Assembly: GCA_019359745.1 (NCBI GenBank)
Contig: JAHHGT010000001.1
Coordinates: 62,001 to 126,000, forward strand
Length of the DNA: 64,000 bases
Origin: Aphanothece saxicola GSE-SYN-MK-01-06B
GTDB lineage: Bacteria; Cyanobacteriota; Cyanobacteriia; PCC-6307; Cyanobiaceae
Direction of reading: 5' to 3'
Part shown: positions 24,625 to 33,197 of the stretch, piece after piece
How the letters are laid out: the number at the start of each line of letters is the position of its first letter
Numbering within the stretch: position 1 is the stretch's first letter
The notes under the pieces: model-generated
What the model was told of the DNA's origin: nothing
The model's input: only the letters and a program-made list of their open reading frames with translations
The model's database searches: none
Program-made: the position numbers and the translations under genes

Positions 24625-25041
24625 ATGGCCCTGTCCCGCAACGTGGAGCTCCTCCCCATGGAGCGCTCGCTGCATGGGGAGGCGGTGTTCTCCGCCCCCC
24701 GTGCCAGCGATGAAACCCTGATCGCCGAGATCGCCAGCGGCGACGCTTTCGAGCTCTTCTGCCACCGCTTCCAGACCGATCAGTTGCTCGTGCTGCGTGG
24801 ATCGATCGATCTGGTGGTGCTGCAGAACCGCCAGCTGCGCCGTATCCCTCTGCGGGAGGACGAGGGCCTCTGGGTCCGCATCCCCCCCGGGGTGCCCCAC
24901 GGCGCGATCAACCGGGGCCGGATCCCCGCCCTGCTGGTCAACGCCGTGCTGCGTCACGGCCCCAGTGACCCCCGGGACTACCGGCCCCTGCCGGTGCCGC
25001 ACCAGCTGCGCAGCCAGTGGCGGCGGCTGGCGGTGGCCTGA
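24625..25041 (+). CDS. cupin-fold protein
   Basis: The 138-residue single-domain protein looks like a cupin or dTDP-sugar epimerase-related fold: FELFCHRFQTDQLLVLRG, then IPLREDEGLWVRIPPGVPHG, with the PPGVPHG turn typical of cupin motif 2. Only some metal-ligand His residues are obvious, so catalysis is uncertain. ATG 24625 was chosen; an upstream ATG at 24568 adds 19 residues of unclear value. Confidence 0.6.
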   Translation: MALSRNVELLPMERSLHGEAVFSAPRASDETLIAEIASGDAFELFCHRFQTDQLLVLRGSIDLVVLQNRQLRRIPLREDEGLWVRIPPGVPHGAINRGRIPALLVNAVLRHGPSDPRDYRPLPVPHQLRSQWRRLAVA

Positions 25042-25126
25042 ACGGCGGGATGGCTGGCCCCAGGGTTGCCGCCAGAGGTGGTCGCCCATCGGCTCTTGGC
25101 GAGATGATTCCGTTGTCTCGACGGTG

Positions 25127-26764
25127 ATGGCAATGGCGAGGAGCAAAGTGCTCGTGCTGGGCCTTGATGGCTACGAGAACTCCCTGGGCGACGCGATGAT
25201 GGCGGCCGGAGAACTTCCGGCCCTCGCGGCGCTGCGGGACAGTTCCACCCATGCCCTGCTCGACCATGGCCCTGCCCAGCGCACGGGACTGGCCTGGGAG
25301 CACGTGGCCTCGGGCCTCTCCCCCGAGGATGCCGGGCGCTGGTCAGCCGTTGGCTTCGATCCGGCCACCTACCAGGTCTGGCAGGAGGGCACGGTGCTCA
25401 CCCCATTCCCCCACGGCCTGAAGGCACGCACGGTGGTGTTCGACACCCCCTACTTCGATCTGGAGCGCGCCGATCAGGTTCAGGGCCTGGTCGGCTGGGG
25501 CGCCCATGATCCAGGCATCCCCCCGTCGTCCCGTCCGGCGGCCCTGTTCGGCGAGATGGTGGCCCGCTTCGGCGCCTACCCGGCCAAGGAACACATCTAC
25601 GGACTTCCCTGGCCCTGCCCCGAGCGTTGCCGGCGCATGGCTTCTGGCCTGGTCGAGGCCGTACAGCGCCGGGCTGACGCCAGCCTCTGGCTGCTCCAGG
25701 AGCGCTGTCCCGACTGGGAGCTGGGTGTGGTGGTCGTCAGCGAGCTCCATTCCGCCATCGAGGGCCTGTGGCATGGCATCGATCCCGGCCATCCTCTCCG
25801 GCAGCACCGTTCCGCGGCCCCGGCCGGAGAGGGACTGCGCCAGGTCTATCGGGCGGTGGATCGGCTGGTGGAGCGCTTCCTGGCGGCGTTCCCCGATGCC
25901 GTTGTGGTGGCCTTCTCCACCGGCGGCATGGGGGCGAACCACTCGGACGTGCTCAGCATGGCCCTGCTCAGTGAGCTTCTGCACAGAGAGGCCTTCGGCA
26001 CGCCCTTGATGGGGGAACGGAGCGACTGGGCGGCAGCCCCCGATGGCCTGCCGATGCTTGCGCCGGAGGAGAACTGGCATGCCGCCGTGAGACGTCTGTT
26101 CCCGGCGCCAGCTGTCCCGGCTGCCCGGCTGCAGCACCGGATCGGGCAACGCCTGCGCGCGTTTCTTCCCGGTCGCGGCCACCCTTCCGCCGAGGGGGGG
26201 CAGCCGGAGATCCTTGCCCTGGACTGGATGCCGGCAACCCGCTACCAGCCGTTCTGGTCGTCGATGCGCGCCTTTGCCCTGCCGTCCTTCTACGACGGGA
26301 GGATCCGGATCAATCTGGTGGGTCGCGAATCCCATGGCCTGGTGAGGCCTGAGGACTACACGGCGGTCTGCGACGAGCTGGTCGCCCTGTTGCAGGAGTG
26401 CCACGATCCGCGCAGCGGCGAGGGCCTCGTGGAGGCCGTGGAGCGGCCGGGGCAGGGGCGGGATCCCCGTCTCCTGGGGCCCACCGAATCCGATCTGGTC
26501 ATCGTCTGGCGGGGTGCCCTGGCCCTCAGCCATCCCCGTCACGGCACCCTCGGACCGCTGCCTTACCGCCGCACCGGGGGACACACCGGCCCCTACGGGA
26601 TGGCGCTGCTGCGCTCGCAGGACCTGACCCCGGGGGACCTTGGCCTGCGCAGCACCTTCGATGTCGTGCCGACCATCCTGGCGCTGCTCGGGGAGGCACC
26701 GCCCCGCCAGCTCAGCGGAGAGAGCCTGCTCCCCGGCGCTGTTGCCGCCACCGGTGGCCGATGA
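25127..26764 (+). CDS. alkaline-phosphatase-superfamily protein (phosphodiesterase/nucleotide pyrophosphatase-like)
   Basis: The 545-residue protein has the fold markers of the type I phosphodiesterase branch: VLVLGLDGYENS with metal ligand Asp14, RTGLAWEHVASG aligning with the TxxxWTSxxTG nucleophile block (Thr53), and ELHSAIEGLWHGIDPGHP for the second metal site. The usual SDHG motif is replaced by STGGMG (about residue 265), losing the Asp-His pair. A C-terminal GGHTGPYG and an FDVVPTILALLG segment complete the fold. The enzyme is either divergent or has altered metal binding. There is no signal peptide. Confidence 0.72.
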   Translation: MAMARSKVLVLGLDGYENSLGDAMMAAGELPALAALRDSSTHALLDHGPAQRTGLAWEHVASGLSPEDAGRWSAVGFDPATYQVWQEGTVLTPFPHGLKARTVVFDTPYFDLERADQVQGLVGWGAHDPGIPPSSRPAALFGEMVARFGAYPAKEHIYGLPWPCPERCRRMASGLVEAVQRRADASLWLLQERCPDWELGVVVVSELHSAIEGLWHGIDPGHPLRQHRSAAPAGEGLRQVYRAVDRLVERFLAAFPDAVVVAFSTGGMGANHSDVLSMALLSELLHREAFGTPLMGERSDWAAAPDGLPMLAPEENWHAAVRRLFPAPAVPAARLQHRIGQRLRAFLPGRGHPSAEGGQPEILALDWMPATRYQPFWSSMRAFALPSFYDGRIRINLVGRESHGLVRPEDYTAVCDELVALLQECHDPRSGEGLVEAVERPGQGRDPRLLGPTESDLVIVWRGALALSHPRHGTLGPLPYRRTGGHTGPYGMALLRSQDLTPGDLGLRSTFDVVPTILALLGEAPPRQLSGESLLPGAVAATGGR

Positions 26765-26770
26765 GCTCCC

Positions 26771-26986
26771 TCAGTTGTATTCCCCTGGGATGTCCTGCTT
26801 GGTCACCGTGACCCGACCGACCTTCTTCCCCGACAGGCGCAGCAGTTCATCACCCGAGAAGTCGAAGCCCTTGCCGGCGGCGATCTGGGCCACATCGTCG
26901 GCGGTGGCGGCGGCCAGCACCTGGCGGCGCAGGGCCTCATCGTCCTGCATGCGGGTCAGAAAGGAGCGCGCCTGATCAAGGCTCAT
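26771..26986 (-). CDS. Nif11 domain protein (leader-peptide family)
   Basis: The 71-residue protein is nearly all Nif11 domain: MSLDQARSFLTRMQDDEALR, then DDVAQIAAGKGFDFSGDELL. In cyanobacteria this domain occurs as the leader of modified peptides (RiPPs) and as stand-alone proteins. The tail LLRLSGKKVGRVTVTKQDI ends in PGEYN and has no Cys and no Gly-Gly cleavage site, so a lanthipeptide core is not evident. Its first 4 nt overlap the 3' end of the P-type ATPase gene, so it is translated downstream of that gene. Confidence 0.78.
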   Translation of the reverse strand: MSLDQARSFLTRMQDDEALRRQVLAAATADDVAQIAAGKGFDFSGDELLRLSGKKVGRVTVTKQDIPGEYN

Positions 26987-29745
26987 GCGCCGGCGTGGGG
27001 GTGGGGTGGATGGCCAGCATGGCGCAGCCGCGGTGCCATCCCCTTCTCCAGCTCCAGGTAGCCCACGAAGGCCAGACTCACCCCTGCGCAGGCCGCCAGA
27101 TCGACCGCCGAAAGGGCGGTGACCCCGAGAAGGCGGGCCATTGGCGCCACGTAGAGAAGCGTCAGCTGCAGGGCGGCGGTGGCCAGCACCGCTCCCAGCA
27201 GCCAGGGGTTGGCCAGGGGAGGCGTGCGCCACAGGGGCCGGTCGCTGCCAGCGGAGAGGGCATGGCCCAGCTGGGCCAGGCAGAGGGTGGTGAAGGCCAT
27301 GGTCTGCCAGGGACGGCCGAGGCGGGACGCCACCAGCATCAGCGCCACCACCAGGGCCCCGAACACCAGCCCGATGCGCAGGATGGCGCCGCCCAGCCCG
27401 CGGGCGAAGAGCGACTCGCCAGGTTCGATTGGAGGCTGATGCATCAGATCCTCCCCGGGTGGACCCAGGGCCAGGGCCAGGGCCGGCAGGCCGTCGGTCA
27501 CCAGGTTGATCCAGAGGATCTGCAGGGGGGTCAGGGCCAGACCCAGCAGCGGCGCCGAGCCGATGGTGATCAGTTCGCCCAGGTTGCAGCCAAGGATGAA
27601 GCGCACGAAGCGGCGGATGTTGGCGTACACCTGCCGGCCCTCCTCCACGGCATTGACGATCGAGGCGAAGTTGTCATCGAGCAACACCACATCGGCCGCC
27701 TCCCTGCTCACGTCTGAGCCGCTGATGCCCATGGCCACGCCGATATGGGCCTGGCGCAGGGCCGGGGCGTCGTTGACCCCGTCACCGGTCATGGCCACCA
27801 CCGCGCCCGTGGCCTGAAGCGCCCGCACGATGCGGAGCTTCTGCTCCGGCAGCACCCGGGCGAACAGGCTGGTCCGTCGCACCACCGCATCGAGGGCGGC
27901 CTCGTCGAGGATCTCCAGCTCCGGACCCAGCACGATCGGGCTGCCCGGCTCCGCCAGGCCGATGGCCGTGCTGATGGCGCGCGCCGTGAGGGGATGGTCG
28001 CCGGTGACCATCACCGGCCGGATGCCGGCCCCTAGGCAGCGGGCCACGGCGACGGGCACCTCCGGCCGGGGCGGATCGCGCTGCGCCATCAGGCCGACCA
28101 GCACCAGGCCGTCCAGTCCGGCTTGCGGGCCCGGGTGGTGCGGGCCGCAGGCGAAGGCCAGCACCCGCAGGCCGCACGAGGCGAGCCCGCGCGCTTCCGC
28201 CAGCCACCAATCCCGCTGGTCTGGGGTGAGGGTCTGCGCCCCGGTCCCATCCAGCCAGCGGTCGCAGTCCTGCAGGATCGCCTCCGGGGCCCCCTTGACG
28301 ATCAGCAGCGTTGAGCCCGCTGCCTTGGGGGAGTGGAAGGACGCTGGACCCAGGGGCGCCGCCAGGCTGCCGTCGGGGTCGCCCACCCAGACCGCCATCC
28401 TCTGGCGCTCGGCGCGGAAGGGGATCTCCGCTGTGCGGCGGTGCTTCGCACGCAGATCCGAGGCCACCAGCCCCGCCCGGGCGGCGGCCTCCACCAGCGC
28501 CAGCTCGGTGGGATCCCCCATGCCTTCCTGCTGCCCTGGTTCGGCGTCGTTGCAAAGCACGCCGGCCTGGAGCAGCAGATCCAGATGGCCAGGGGCGATG
28601 GCGGTCCCTGCCCCTGGCGGTGCCACCAGCTCCCTGAACCCGAAGCCGTTCCCGTTGAGCTCCAGGGCCTGGGTGCCGCAGCGAATCTCCACCACCACCT
28701 GGCGGTTCTGGGTGAGGGTGCCGGTCTTGTCGGTGCAGATGACGGTGATGGCGCCCAGGGCCTCCACCGCCGGCAGATGGCGGATCAGGGCGGCCCGCCG
28801 CACCATGCGCCGGGTGCCGATCGCCAGGCTCACCGTGATCACGGCCGGCAGTCCCTCCGGCACGATCGCCACGGCGGTGGACAGGGCCAGCTCCAGTAGG
28901 CCCAGGGGTGATCCGCCCAGCAGCCAGCCCCCCAGCACCACCACGGCCACCAGCACCAGGGCCCAGGCCACGAGTTGGCTAGAGAGATCCGCCAACCGCC
29001 TCTGCAGGGGGGTCGGCTCGGGGCGGGCGGTGTGGATCAGCGTGGCAATGCCGCCGAGCACGGTGGCATTGCCCGTGGCGGTCACCACGGCCAGCCCCCG
29101 CCCCCGCCCCACCGCGCTGCCCAGAAACAGGCAGTTGCTGCGCTCCACCACGGGGGTTCCGGCCGCCAGCGGCGGTTCGGCGCGCTTGCTCACCAGCTCC
29201 GCCTCGCCGGTGAGGGCGGCTTCCTGCAGCCCCAGTTCGCTGTCCTCCAGCAGCCTGGCATCGGCGGGCACCCGGTCGCCGCTCTCCAGGCGGATCAGGT
29301 CCCCCGGGACCAGCTGGTCACTGGGCAGGCGCTGCCAACGTCCGTCCCGGCGGACGCGGGCCAGGGGCTGGGCCAGGTTCAGCAGGCTGCGCAGGGCCAG
29401 CAGCGCCTGGCTCTCCTGCAGGTAGCCCAGCAGGGCGGTGAGGGCCACGATCAGCAGGATGGCGATGGCGTCCTTGGGGACGGCGTGGTCCAGCACCGCC
29501 AGTCCGGCGGACACGGCCGCCACCGCCAGCAGCAGCACCAGCATCACGTTGCTGAACTGATCCAGCACGATCCGCCAGCGTCCCGGGCCCGGTGGCAGGG
29601 CGAGCCGGTTGGGTCCGGCGCTGGCGCGGCGGTCGGCGGCGGTGGCCTCGCTCAGGCCCGCTTCGCCCACCTCAAGCCGACGCAGGCATTCGGCTCCCGT
29701 CAGGGCCTGCCAGGCCGTGGCCTCGGGAGGGAACATGGCGGCCAC
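26983..29745 (-). CDS. P2A-type cation-transporting ATPase (Ca2+-like)
   Basis: The 920-residue pump has the complete P-type architecture: actuator LTGE (about 178-181), M4 PEGLP (296-300), phosphorylation motif DKTGTLT with Asp339, hinge GDGVNDAPAL, and M6 NLVTDGLPALAL. PEGLP plus NLVTDGLP is the SERCA/PMR1 (P2A) cation-site pattern, so Ca2+ or Mn2+ export from the cytosol is the best guess. A cyanobacterial relative is PacL. It is followed by the overlapping Nif11 gene. An ATG three codons inside (29736) is an alternative start. Confidence 0.88.
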   Translation of the reverse strand: MAAMFPPEATAWQALTGAECLRRLEVGEAGLSEATAADRRASAGPNRLALPPGPGRWRIVLDQFSNVMLVLLLAVAAVSAGLAVLDHAVPKDAIAILLIVALTALLGYLQESQALLALRSLLNLAQPLARVRRDGRWQRLPSDQLVPGDLIRLESGDRVPADARLLEDSELGLQEAALTGEAELVSKRAEPPLAAGTPVVERSNCLFLGSAVGRGRGLAVVTATGNATVLGGIATLIHTARPEPTPLQRRLADLSSQLVAWALVLVAVVVLGGWLLGGSPLGLLELALSTAVAIVPEGLPAVITVSLAIGTRRMVRRAALIRHLPAVEALGAITVICTDKTGTLTQNRQVVVEIRCGTQALELNGNGFGFRELVAPPGAGTAIAPGHLDLLLQAGVLCNDAEPGQQEGMGDPTELALVEAAARAGLVASDLRAKHRRTAEIPFRAERQRMAVWVGDPDGSLAAPLGPASFHSPKAAGSTLLIVKGAPEAILQDCDRWLDGTGAQTLTPDQRDWWLAEARGLASCGLRVLAFACGPHHPGPQAGLDGLVLVGLMAQRDPPRPEVPVAVARCLGAGIRPVMVTGDHPLTARAISTAIGLAEPGSPIVLGPELEILDEAALDAVVRRTSLFARVLPEQKLRIVRALQATGAVVAMTGDGVNDAPALRQAHIGVAMGISGSDVSREAADVVLLDDNFASIVNAVEEGRQVYANIRRFVRFILGCNLGELITIGSAPLLGLALTPLQILWINLVTDGLPALALALGPPGEDLMHQPPIEPGESLFARGLGGAILRIGLVFGALVVALMLVASRLGRPWQTMAFTTLCLAQLGHALSAGSDRPLWRTPPLANPWLLGAVLATAALQLTLLYVAPMARLLGVTALSAVDLAACAGVSLAFVGYLELEKGMAPRLRHAGHPPHPHAGA

Positions 29746-29793
29746 CCGGTGGCTCTCTGACCCTAGATGGCTCCGGCGCGTCCGAAGATCTGA

Positions 29794-30459
29794 TCAGGGC
29801 AGGCTTTCACAGGCCTCTCCATCGCCATCGGAGTCCAGGTAGCTGTGGCCCAGGCGCAGCAGTTCCTGGGCCTTGGCGCGGGAGCCGATCTGGCTGCAGA
29901 GATGGCGGCGTCCGTCGGGGGTGGTGCCATCGGGGATCCGGGCGGAGCGGCGACCGCGCCGGAAGTCCCAGGGCCGGGTGAGGCCCCCCGGCACCCGCCA
30001 CACTCCGAGCCGCTGGCGCCGGGCCCGCTCCTCGGCCTCCAGGTAGGCCGCCCCGTCGCAGGCGGCGAGATAGCGGCGGTAGGCGAAGGCCAGACCGTCC
30101 TCCACCAGGGCCAGGTTGATGTTGGTGTCACTGATGACTTCGGCCACCGTGCGTCCGAAGCGGTCGGTGCTCTGGGGTTGGATCGTCACCGGTCGCCCCA
30201 CAGGCAGGCGCAACTGGAGGACCTGACGCGCCTGCTGGCCGTAGGGGCGTTGCGCGGTCTCGGGGGCGTCGATGCAGGCCAGCCGGATCGTGATCCGCTG
30301 CTGGCCGCTGCGCACCCGCAGGGTGTCGCCATCGCCGACCGAGAGCACCGTGGCCCGGAAGGCCGGCGCCGCCCAGGCGGGCCCCGCCAGCCCCAGCGCC
30401 AGGCCCAGCACAGTCGGCAGCAGTGGCGGCAGCAGTGGCAGCAGCCGGAGGCCTGGCAT
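29794..30459 (-). CDS. secreted thermonuclease with Excalibur motif
   Basis: The 221-residue exported protein has a signal peptide (LLPLLPPLLPTVLGLALGLA) and a staphylococcal-nuclease (SNc) domain with VGDGDTLRVR, IRLACIDAPETAQRPYG and DRFGRTVAEV, containing the catalytic Arg and Glu. A C-terminal Excalibur calcium-binding motif (CSQIGSRAKA...DSDGDGEACE) follows. Such enzymes degrade extracellular DNA or RNA in a Ca-dependent way. It lies 31 nt upstream of nadV's end on the same strand. Confidence 0.87.
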   Translation of the reverse strand: MPGLRLLPLLPPLLPTVLGLALGLAGPAWAAPAFRATVLSVGDGDTLRVRSGQQRITIRLACIDAPETAQRPYGQQARQVLQLRLPVGRPVTIQPQSTDRFGRTVAEVISDTNINLALVEDGLAFAYRRYLAACDGAAYLEAEERARRQRLGVWRVPGGLTRPWDFRRGRRSARIPDGTTPDGRRHLCSQIGSRAKAQELLRLGHSYLDSDGDGEACESLP

Positions 30460-30490
30460 GGGCGTCTGGGGATCCCAGGGGGGCAGACGC

Positions 30491-31870
30491 TCAGCCTTGC
30501 ATCGCCCTGGCTCTCACCTCCTCAAGGCTGGAGGGACGCTCCAGCGTCCCGTTCTCGAACACGGTCTGGAGGCAGCTGGCCGGATGGGGCTCCGGTCGCT
30601 CCAGCACCACCGTCCGGTACCCCCGTTCGTCCCGGATCAGGTCAAGCACGCCGGCCTTGCTGGTTTTGGTCGGATCGGTGATCGGGCATTTGTGCACCGG
30701 CCGGATCCGGCCGGACCGCTCCACCCAGGACACCTTGTAGGCGAAGCGCTGGCTGTCCCGGTTGACCTGTTGCAGCAGGCCGCCCCCCATGCCGAAGGCC
30801 ACGTTCTCGGCGCTGAAGCCGGCCGCCAGAATCGCCTCGAGCACCAGCGGCAGGGTGGCGGCGGTGATGCCATCCCCCTGGATCACCCGCACGTGCTGCA
30901 GCACCCGGTAGCCCTTGCCATTGCGCCGACTGCCGAAACGGGCCTCCAGGCGCCGCAGCAGCTCGGGCACGATCGCCACCGGATCGCCCGAATCGGGCCG
31001 GATCACCACGGTGGCGCCCGAGGTGATCACCTGCTCCCGCAGCTGCTCGCCCCAGAGATGGTCGACGGCGTTCCAGAGGTCGTAGGAATCGGAGACCACC
31101 GCCAGTACGGCGCCGGGCTGCGCGAAGCGATCAAGCATCTTGCGGTAGGCCTCCAGCTCGTGCTCCTGCCCCCAGGCCAGGATCGTGGAGTGCTCGGCGG
31201 CGGGAATCGAGAAGCCGGCCATCGGGCAGTCGTAGTGGCGCCGGCCCGCCACCAGGGCGGCGATGGTGTCGGTGCCGCGGAAGGCCACCAGGTGGGCCAG
31301 ACCGCCGATGGCGGCGCTCTCGTGGCTGGAGACGCCGCGGGAGCCGAAATCGTGCAGGCGGAAGGGGAGTTCGGCCGCCGGGTCGTCGGCGGAGCGCTCC
31401 AGGGCCACCCGCAGGAGCTCGCGGAAGTGCCAGCTGCGTGTGGCCACGGTGGTGGGGTACCAGAGGCGCAGCAGCAGGGTCTCCACCCAGGTGACCAGCC
31501 AGGCGAGGGCGGGATCGGTGGACTCCACCGTCATCAGCACGTTTCCGGTGGGCACGCGGCTGCCTTCGGCAACGGCCCGGATGCGCAGGGGCAGCCGACC
31601 GCCATGGACACTGACCAGGCGCTGCCAGCCCCCACGGTTGAAGGGCAGGCCGTGGGCGCTCCAGAGGTCGGCGGCCTCTTCGAGATCCCCCTGGGTGACG
31701 GGCCGCGCCAGGGTGGTCTGCAGGAGCATCTGCAACCCGAAGAACAGGGTGTCCGGGTTTTCGCCGCCACGACTCTCCAGGTACGCCCCCATGGCGGTGA
31801 GATCGGGGGGGTACTGGAGCCAGTGGCTGCCTTTGTAGCTGTCGGTGTCGAGCAGAAGATTGACGTCCAT
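30491..31870 (-). CDS. nadV: nicotinamide phosphoribosyltransferase
   Basis: The 459-residue enzyme condenses nicotinamide with PRPP to form NMN in the NAD salvage pathway. NAMPT-family markers include LLLDTDSYKGSHWLQYP at the N-terminus, the central DFGSRGVSS and AAIGGLAHLVAFRGTDT blocks, VVSDSYD, VIRPDSGDP, and GMGGGLLQQVNRDSQ for phosphate and ribose binding. It pairs with nadM upstream in the same transcript. The same pair is known in Synechocystis (slr0788 and slr0787). ATG 31870 fits the family start; longer open frames upstream do not. Confidence 0.9.
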   Translation of the reverse strand: MDVNLLLDTDSYKGSHWLQYPPDLTAMGAYLESRGGENPDTLFFGLQMLLQTTLARPVTQGDLEEAADLWSAHGLPFNRGGWQRLVSVHGGRLPLRIRAVAEGSRVPTGNVLMTVESTDPALAWLVTWVETLLLRLWYPTTVATRSWHFRELLRVALERSADDPAAELPFRLHDFGSRGVSSHESAAIGGLAHLVAFRGTDTIAALVAGRRHYDCPMAGFSIPAAEHSTILAWGQEHELEAYRKMLDRFAQPGAVLAVVSDSYDLWNAVDHLWGEQLREQVITSGATVVIRPDSGDPVAIVPELLRRLEARFGSRRNGKGYRVLQHVRVIQGDGITAATLPLVLEAILAAGFSAENVAFGMGGGLLQQVNRDSQRFAYKVSWVERSGRIRPVHKCPITDPTKTSKAGVLDLIRDERGYRTVVLERPEPHPASCLQTVFENGTLERPSSLEEVRARAMQG

Positions 31871-31964
31871 GGTGTGCGCTCCGCACGATGTGGATAGGGG
31901 GCTCCGGCCCGGTCTCCCCAGGCCTGAAGCGTTGATGGGCCAGCCGTCGCCGACGGCACTGCGG

Positions 31965-32981
31965 TCAGATCCGGGAGATGAAGTGCTGAATGATCTGGAC
32001 GTGGTCCTCGAAGAACGTGTCTTCGTGGGCATAGATGTCGGCCAGGGGCATCCAGAAGGCTTTGTCGGCGTCGTCGCCGCCGCGCACACTGGGGAGGACG
32101 CCCCCCTTGAGCTGGATCAGGAAGGCATGGGTGATCACCCGGCCGCGCTGGGAGCGGCCCGGAGCATCAAAGACGTGGCGGTCGGCGATCGACCCCTCCA
32201 GTACCGGCCGGGGCACCTTCAGACCCGTCTCCTCGCGCAGCTCCCGCAGCATCCCCTCCACCACCCGCTCCTGCTGGTCGAGGTAGCCCCCGGGGAGAGC
32301 GATCAGTCCCTGGCCGGGCCGCACCCGGCGGCGCACCACCAGCACGTGGCCCGACTGAACCACCACCGCATCGGTGGTGACGAAGGTGGGTGGGTAGGGC
32401 GCCACCGACCAGAGTTGCCGGTAACCGGCGATGTAGTCGGCCTCCTGGCGCAGCCAGCGGTAGCGGCCTGTCTTCCGGTAGTCCGTGAGAAAAGCCCGCA
32501 CGGCTTCCGGCACATGGGCGGCCCACGGGGAGTCATCGGCGCCGGAGAAGTAGGCCTGGCGAATGGCCGTGGAGTGGACGGCGTTCTTGAGGGGCACGTC
32601 CTGGAAGTCCCACTGGGGGAAGAGGTCGAGGTAGTAACTGCTGCGGTCCTTTCGGTGCCCCACCAGCAGCACCCGGTCCTCCTCATCGGTGGCGGCGAGC
32701 ACCTTCTGCTGCACCTCCGCCAGCCAGAGATTGTCGGAGTAGAGGTGATCCCGGATCGGGATCACCTCCAGCCGGCGCTGCCAGTCGGCTGGCAGCGCGG
32801 CGCGGATCATGCGTTCCCGCTCCTCACTGCTCCAGGGGTTGCGGGTGTCGGGGGCGCAGCGATGACTGCCCAGCAGAAGCAGCAGGCGATCGGCCCGCTC
32901 GAGGGCCGAAGTGATCAATGAAAAATGCCCTTCATGAAAGGGCTGGAAGCGCCCGATGAGGACGGCGACGTCGTGATTCAT
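31965..32981 (-). CDS. nadM: bifunctional NMN adenylyltransferase/Nudix hydrolase
   Basis: The 338-residue protein has an N-terminal nucleotidyltransferase domain (GRFQPFHEGHF with the HxGH-type ATP motif; later SSYYLDLFPQW and STAIRQAYF) and a C-terminal Nudix domain whose box fits GX5EX7REUXEEXGU exactly, beginning at GGYLDQQE. It makes NAD from NMN, and the Nudix part hydrolyses ADP-ribose or related compounds, as shown for Synechocystis slr0787. It is transcribed with nadV, giving nicotinamide to NAD in two steps. Confidence 0.92.
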   Translation of the reverse strand: MNHDVAVLIGRFQPFHEGHFSLITSALERADRLLLLLGSHRCAPDTRNPWSSEERERMIRAALPADWQRRLEVIPIRDHLYSDNLWLAEVQQKVLAATDEEDRVLLVGHRKDRSSYYLDLFPQWDFQDVPLKNAVHSTAIRQAYFSGADDSPWAAHVPEAVRAFLTDYRKTGRYRWLRQEADYIAGYRQLWSVAPYPPTFVTTDAVVVQSGHVLVVRRRVRPGQGLIALPGGYLDQQERVVEGMLRELREETGLKVPRPVLEGSIADRHVFDAPGRSQRGRVITHAFLIQLKGGVLPSVRGGDDADKAFWMPLADIYAHEDTFFEDHVQIIQHFISRI

Positions 32982-33197
32982 GGTGAACCTCAGAATCCCT
33001 GAGATGAGGCTCGCCTCAACGGCAAGCCCCAACCTTCTAGCACGACGTTGCTCCGCTGGACCACCCTGAAGACAGCGACATCCGGAGAACCAGGGTGATG
33101 GTTGTGACGTTCTTTCGCTCCAAACGGCAGCGCGCTGCCTGCGTTGGCGACACCACAAGGGCATGCGAGCATCCAGAGGTCACCGCTGCAGCCAGCC

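Noticed and set aside
27830-29425. Plus-strand open frame of about 530 codons opposite the P-type ATPase
   Set aside because: Ser/Arg/Ala-rich shadow translation; the minus-strand gene has all P-type motifs.
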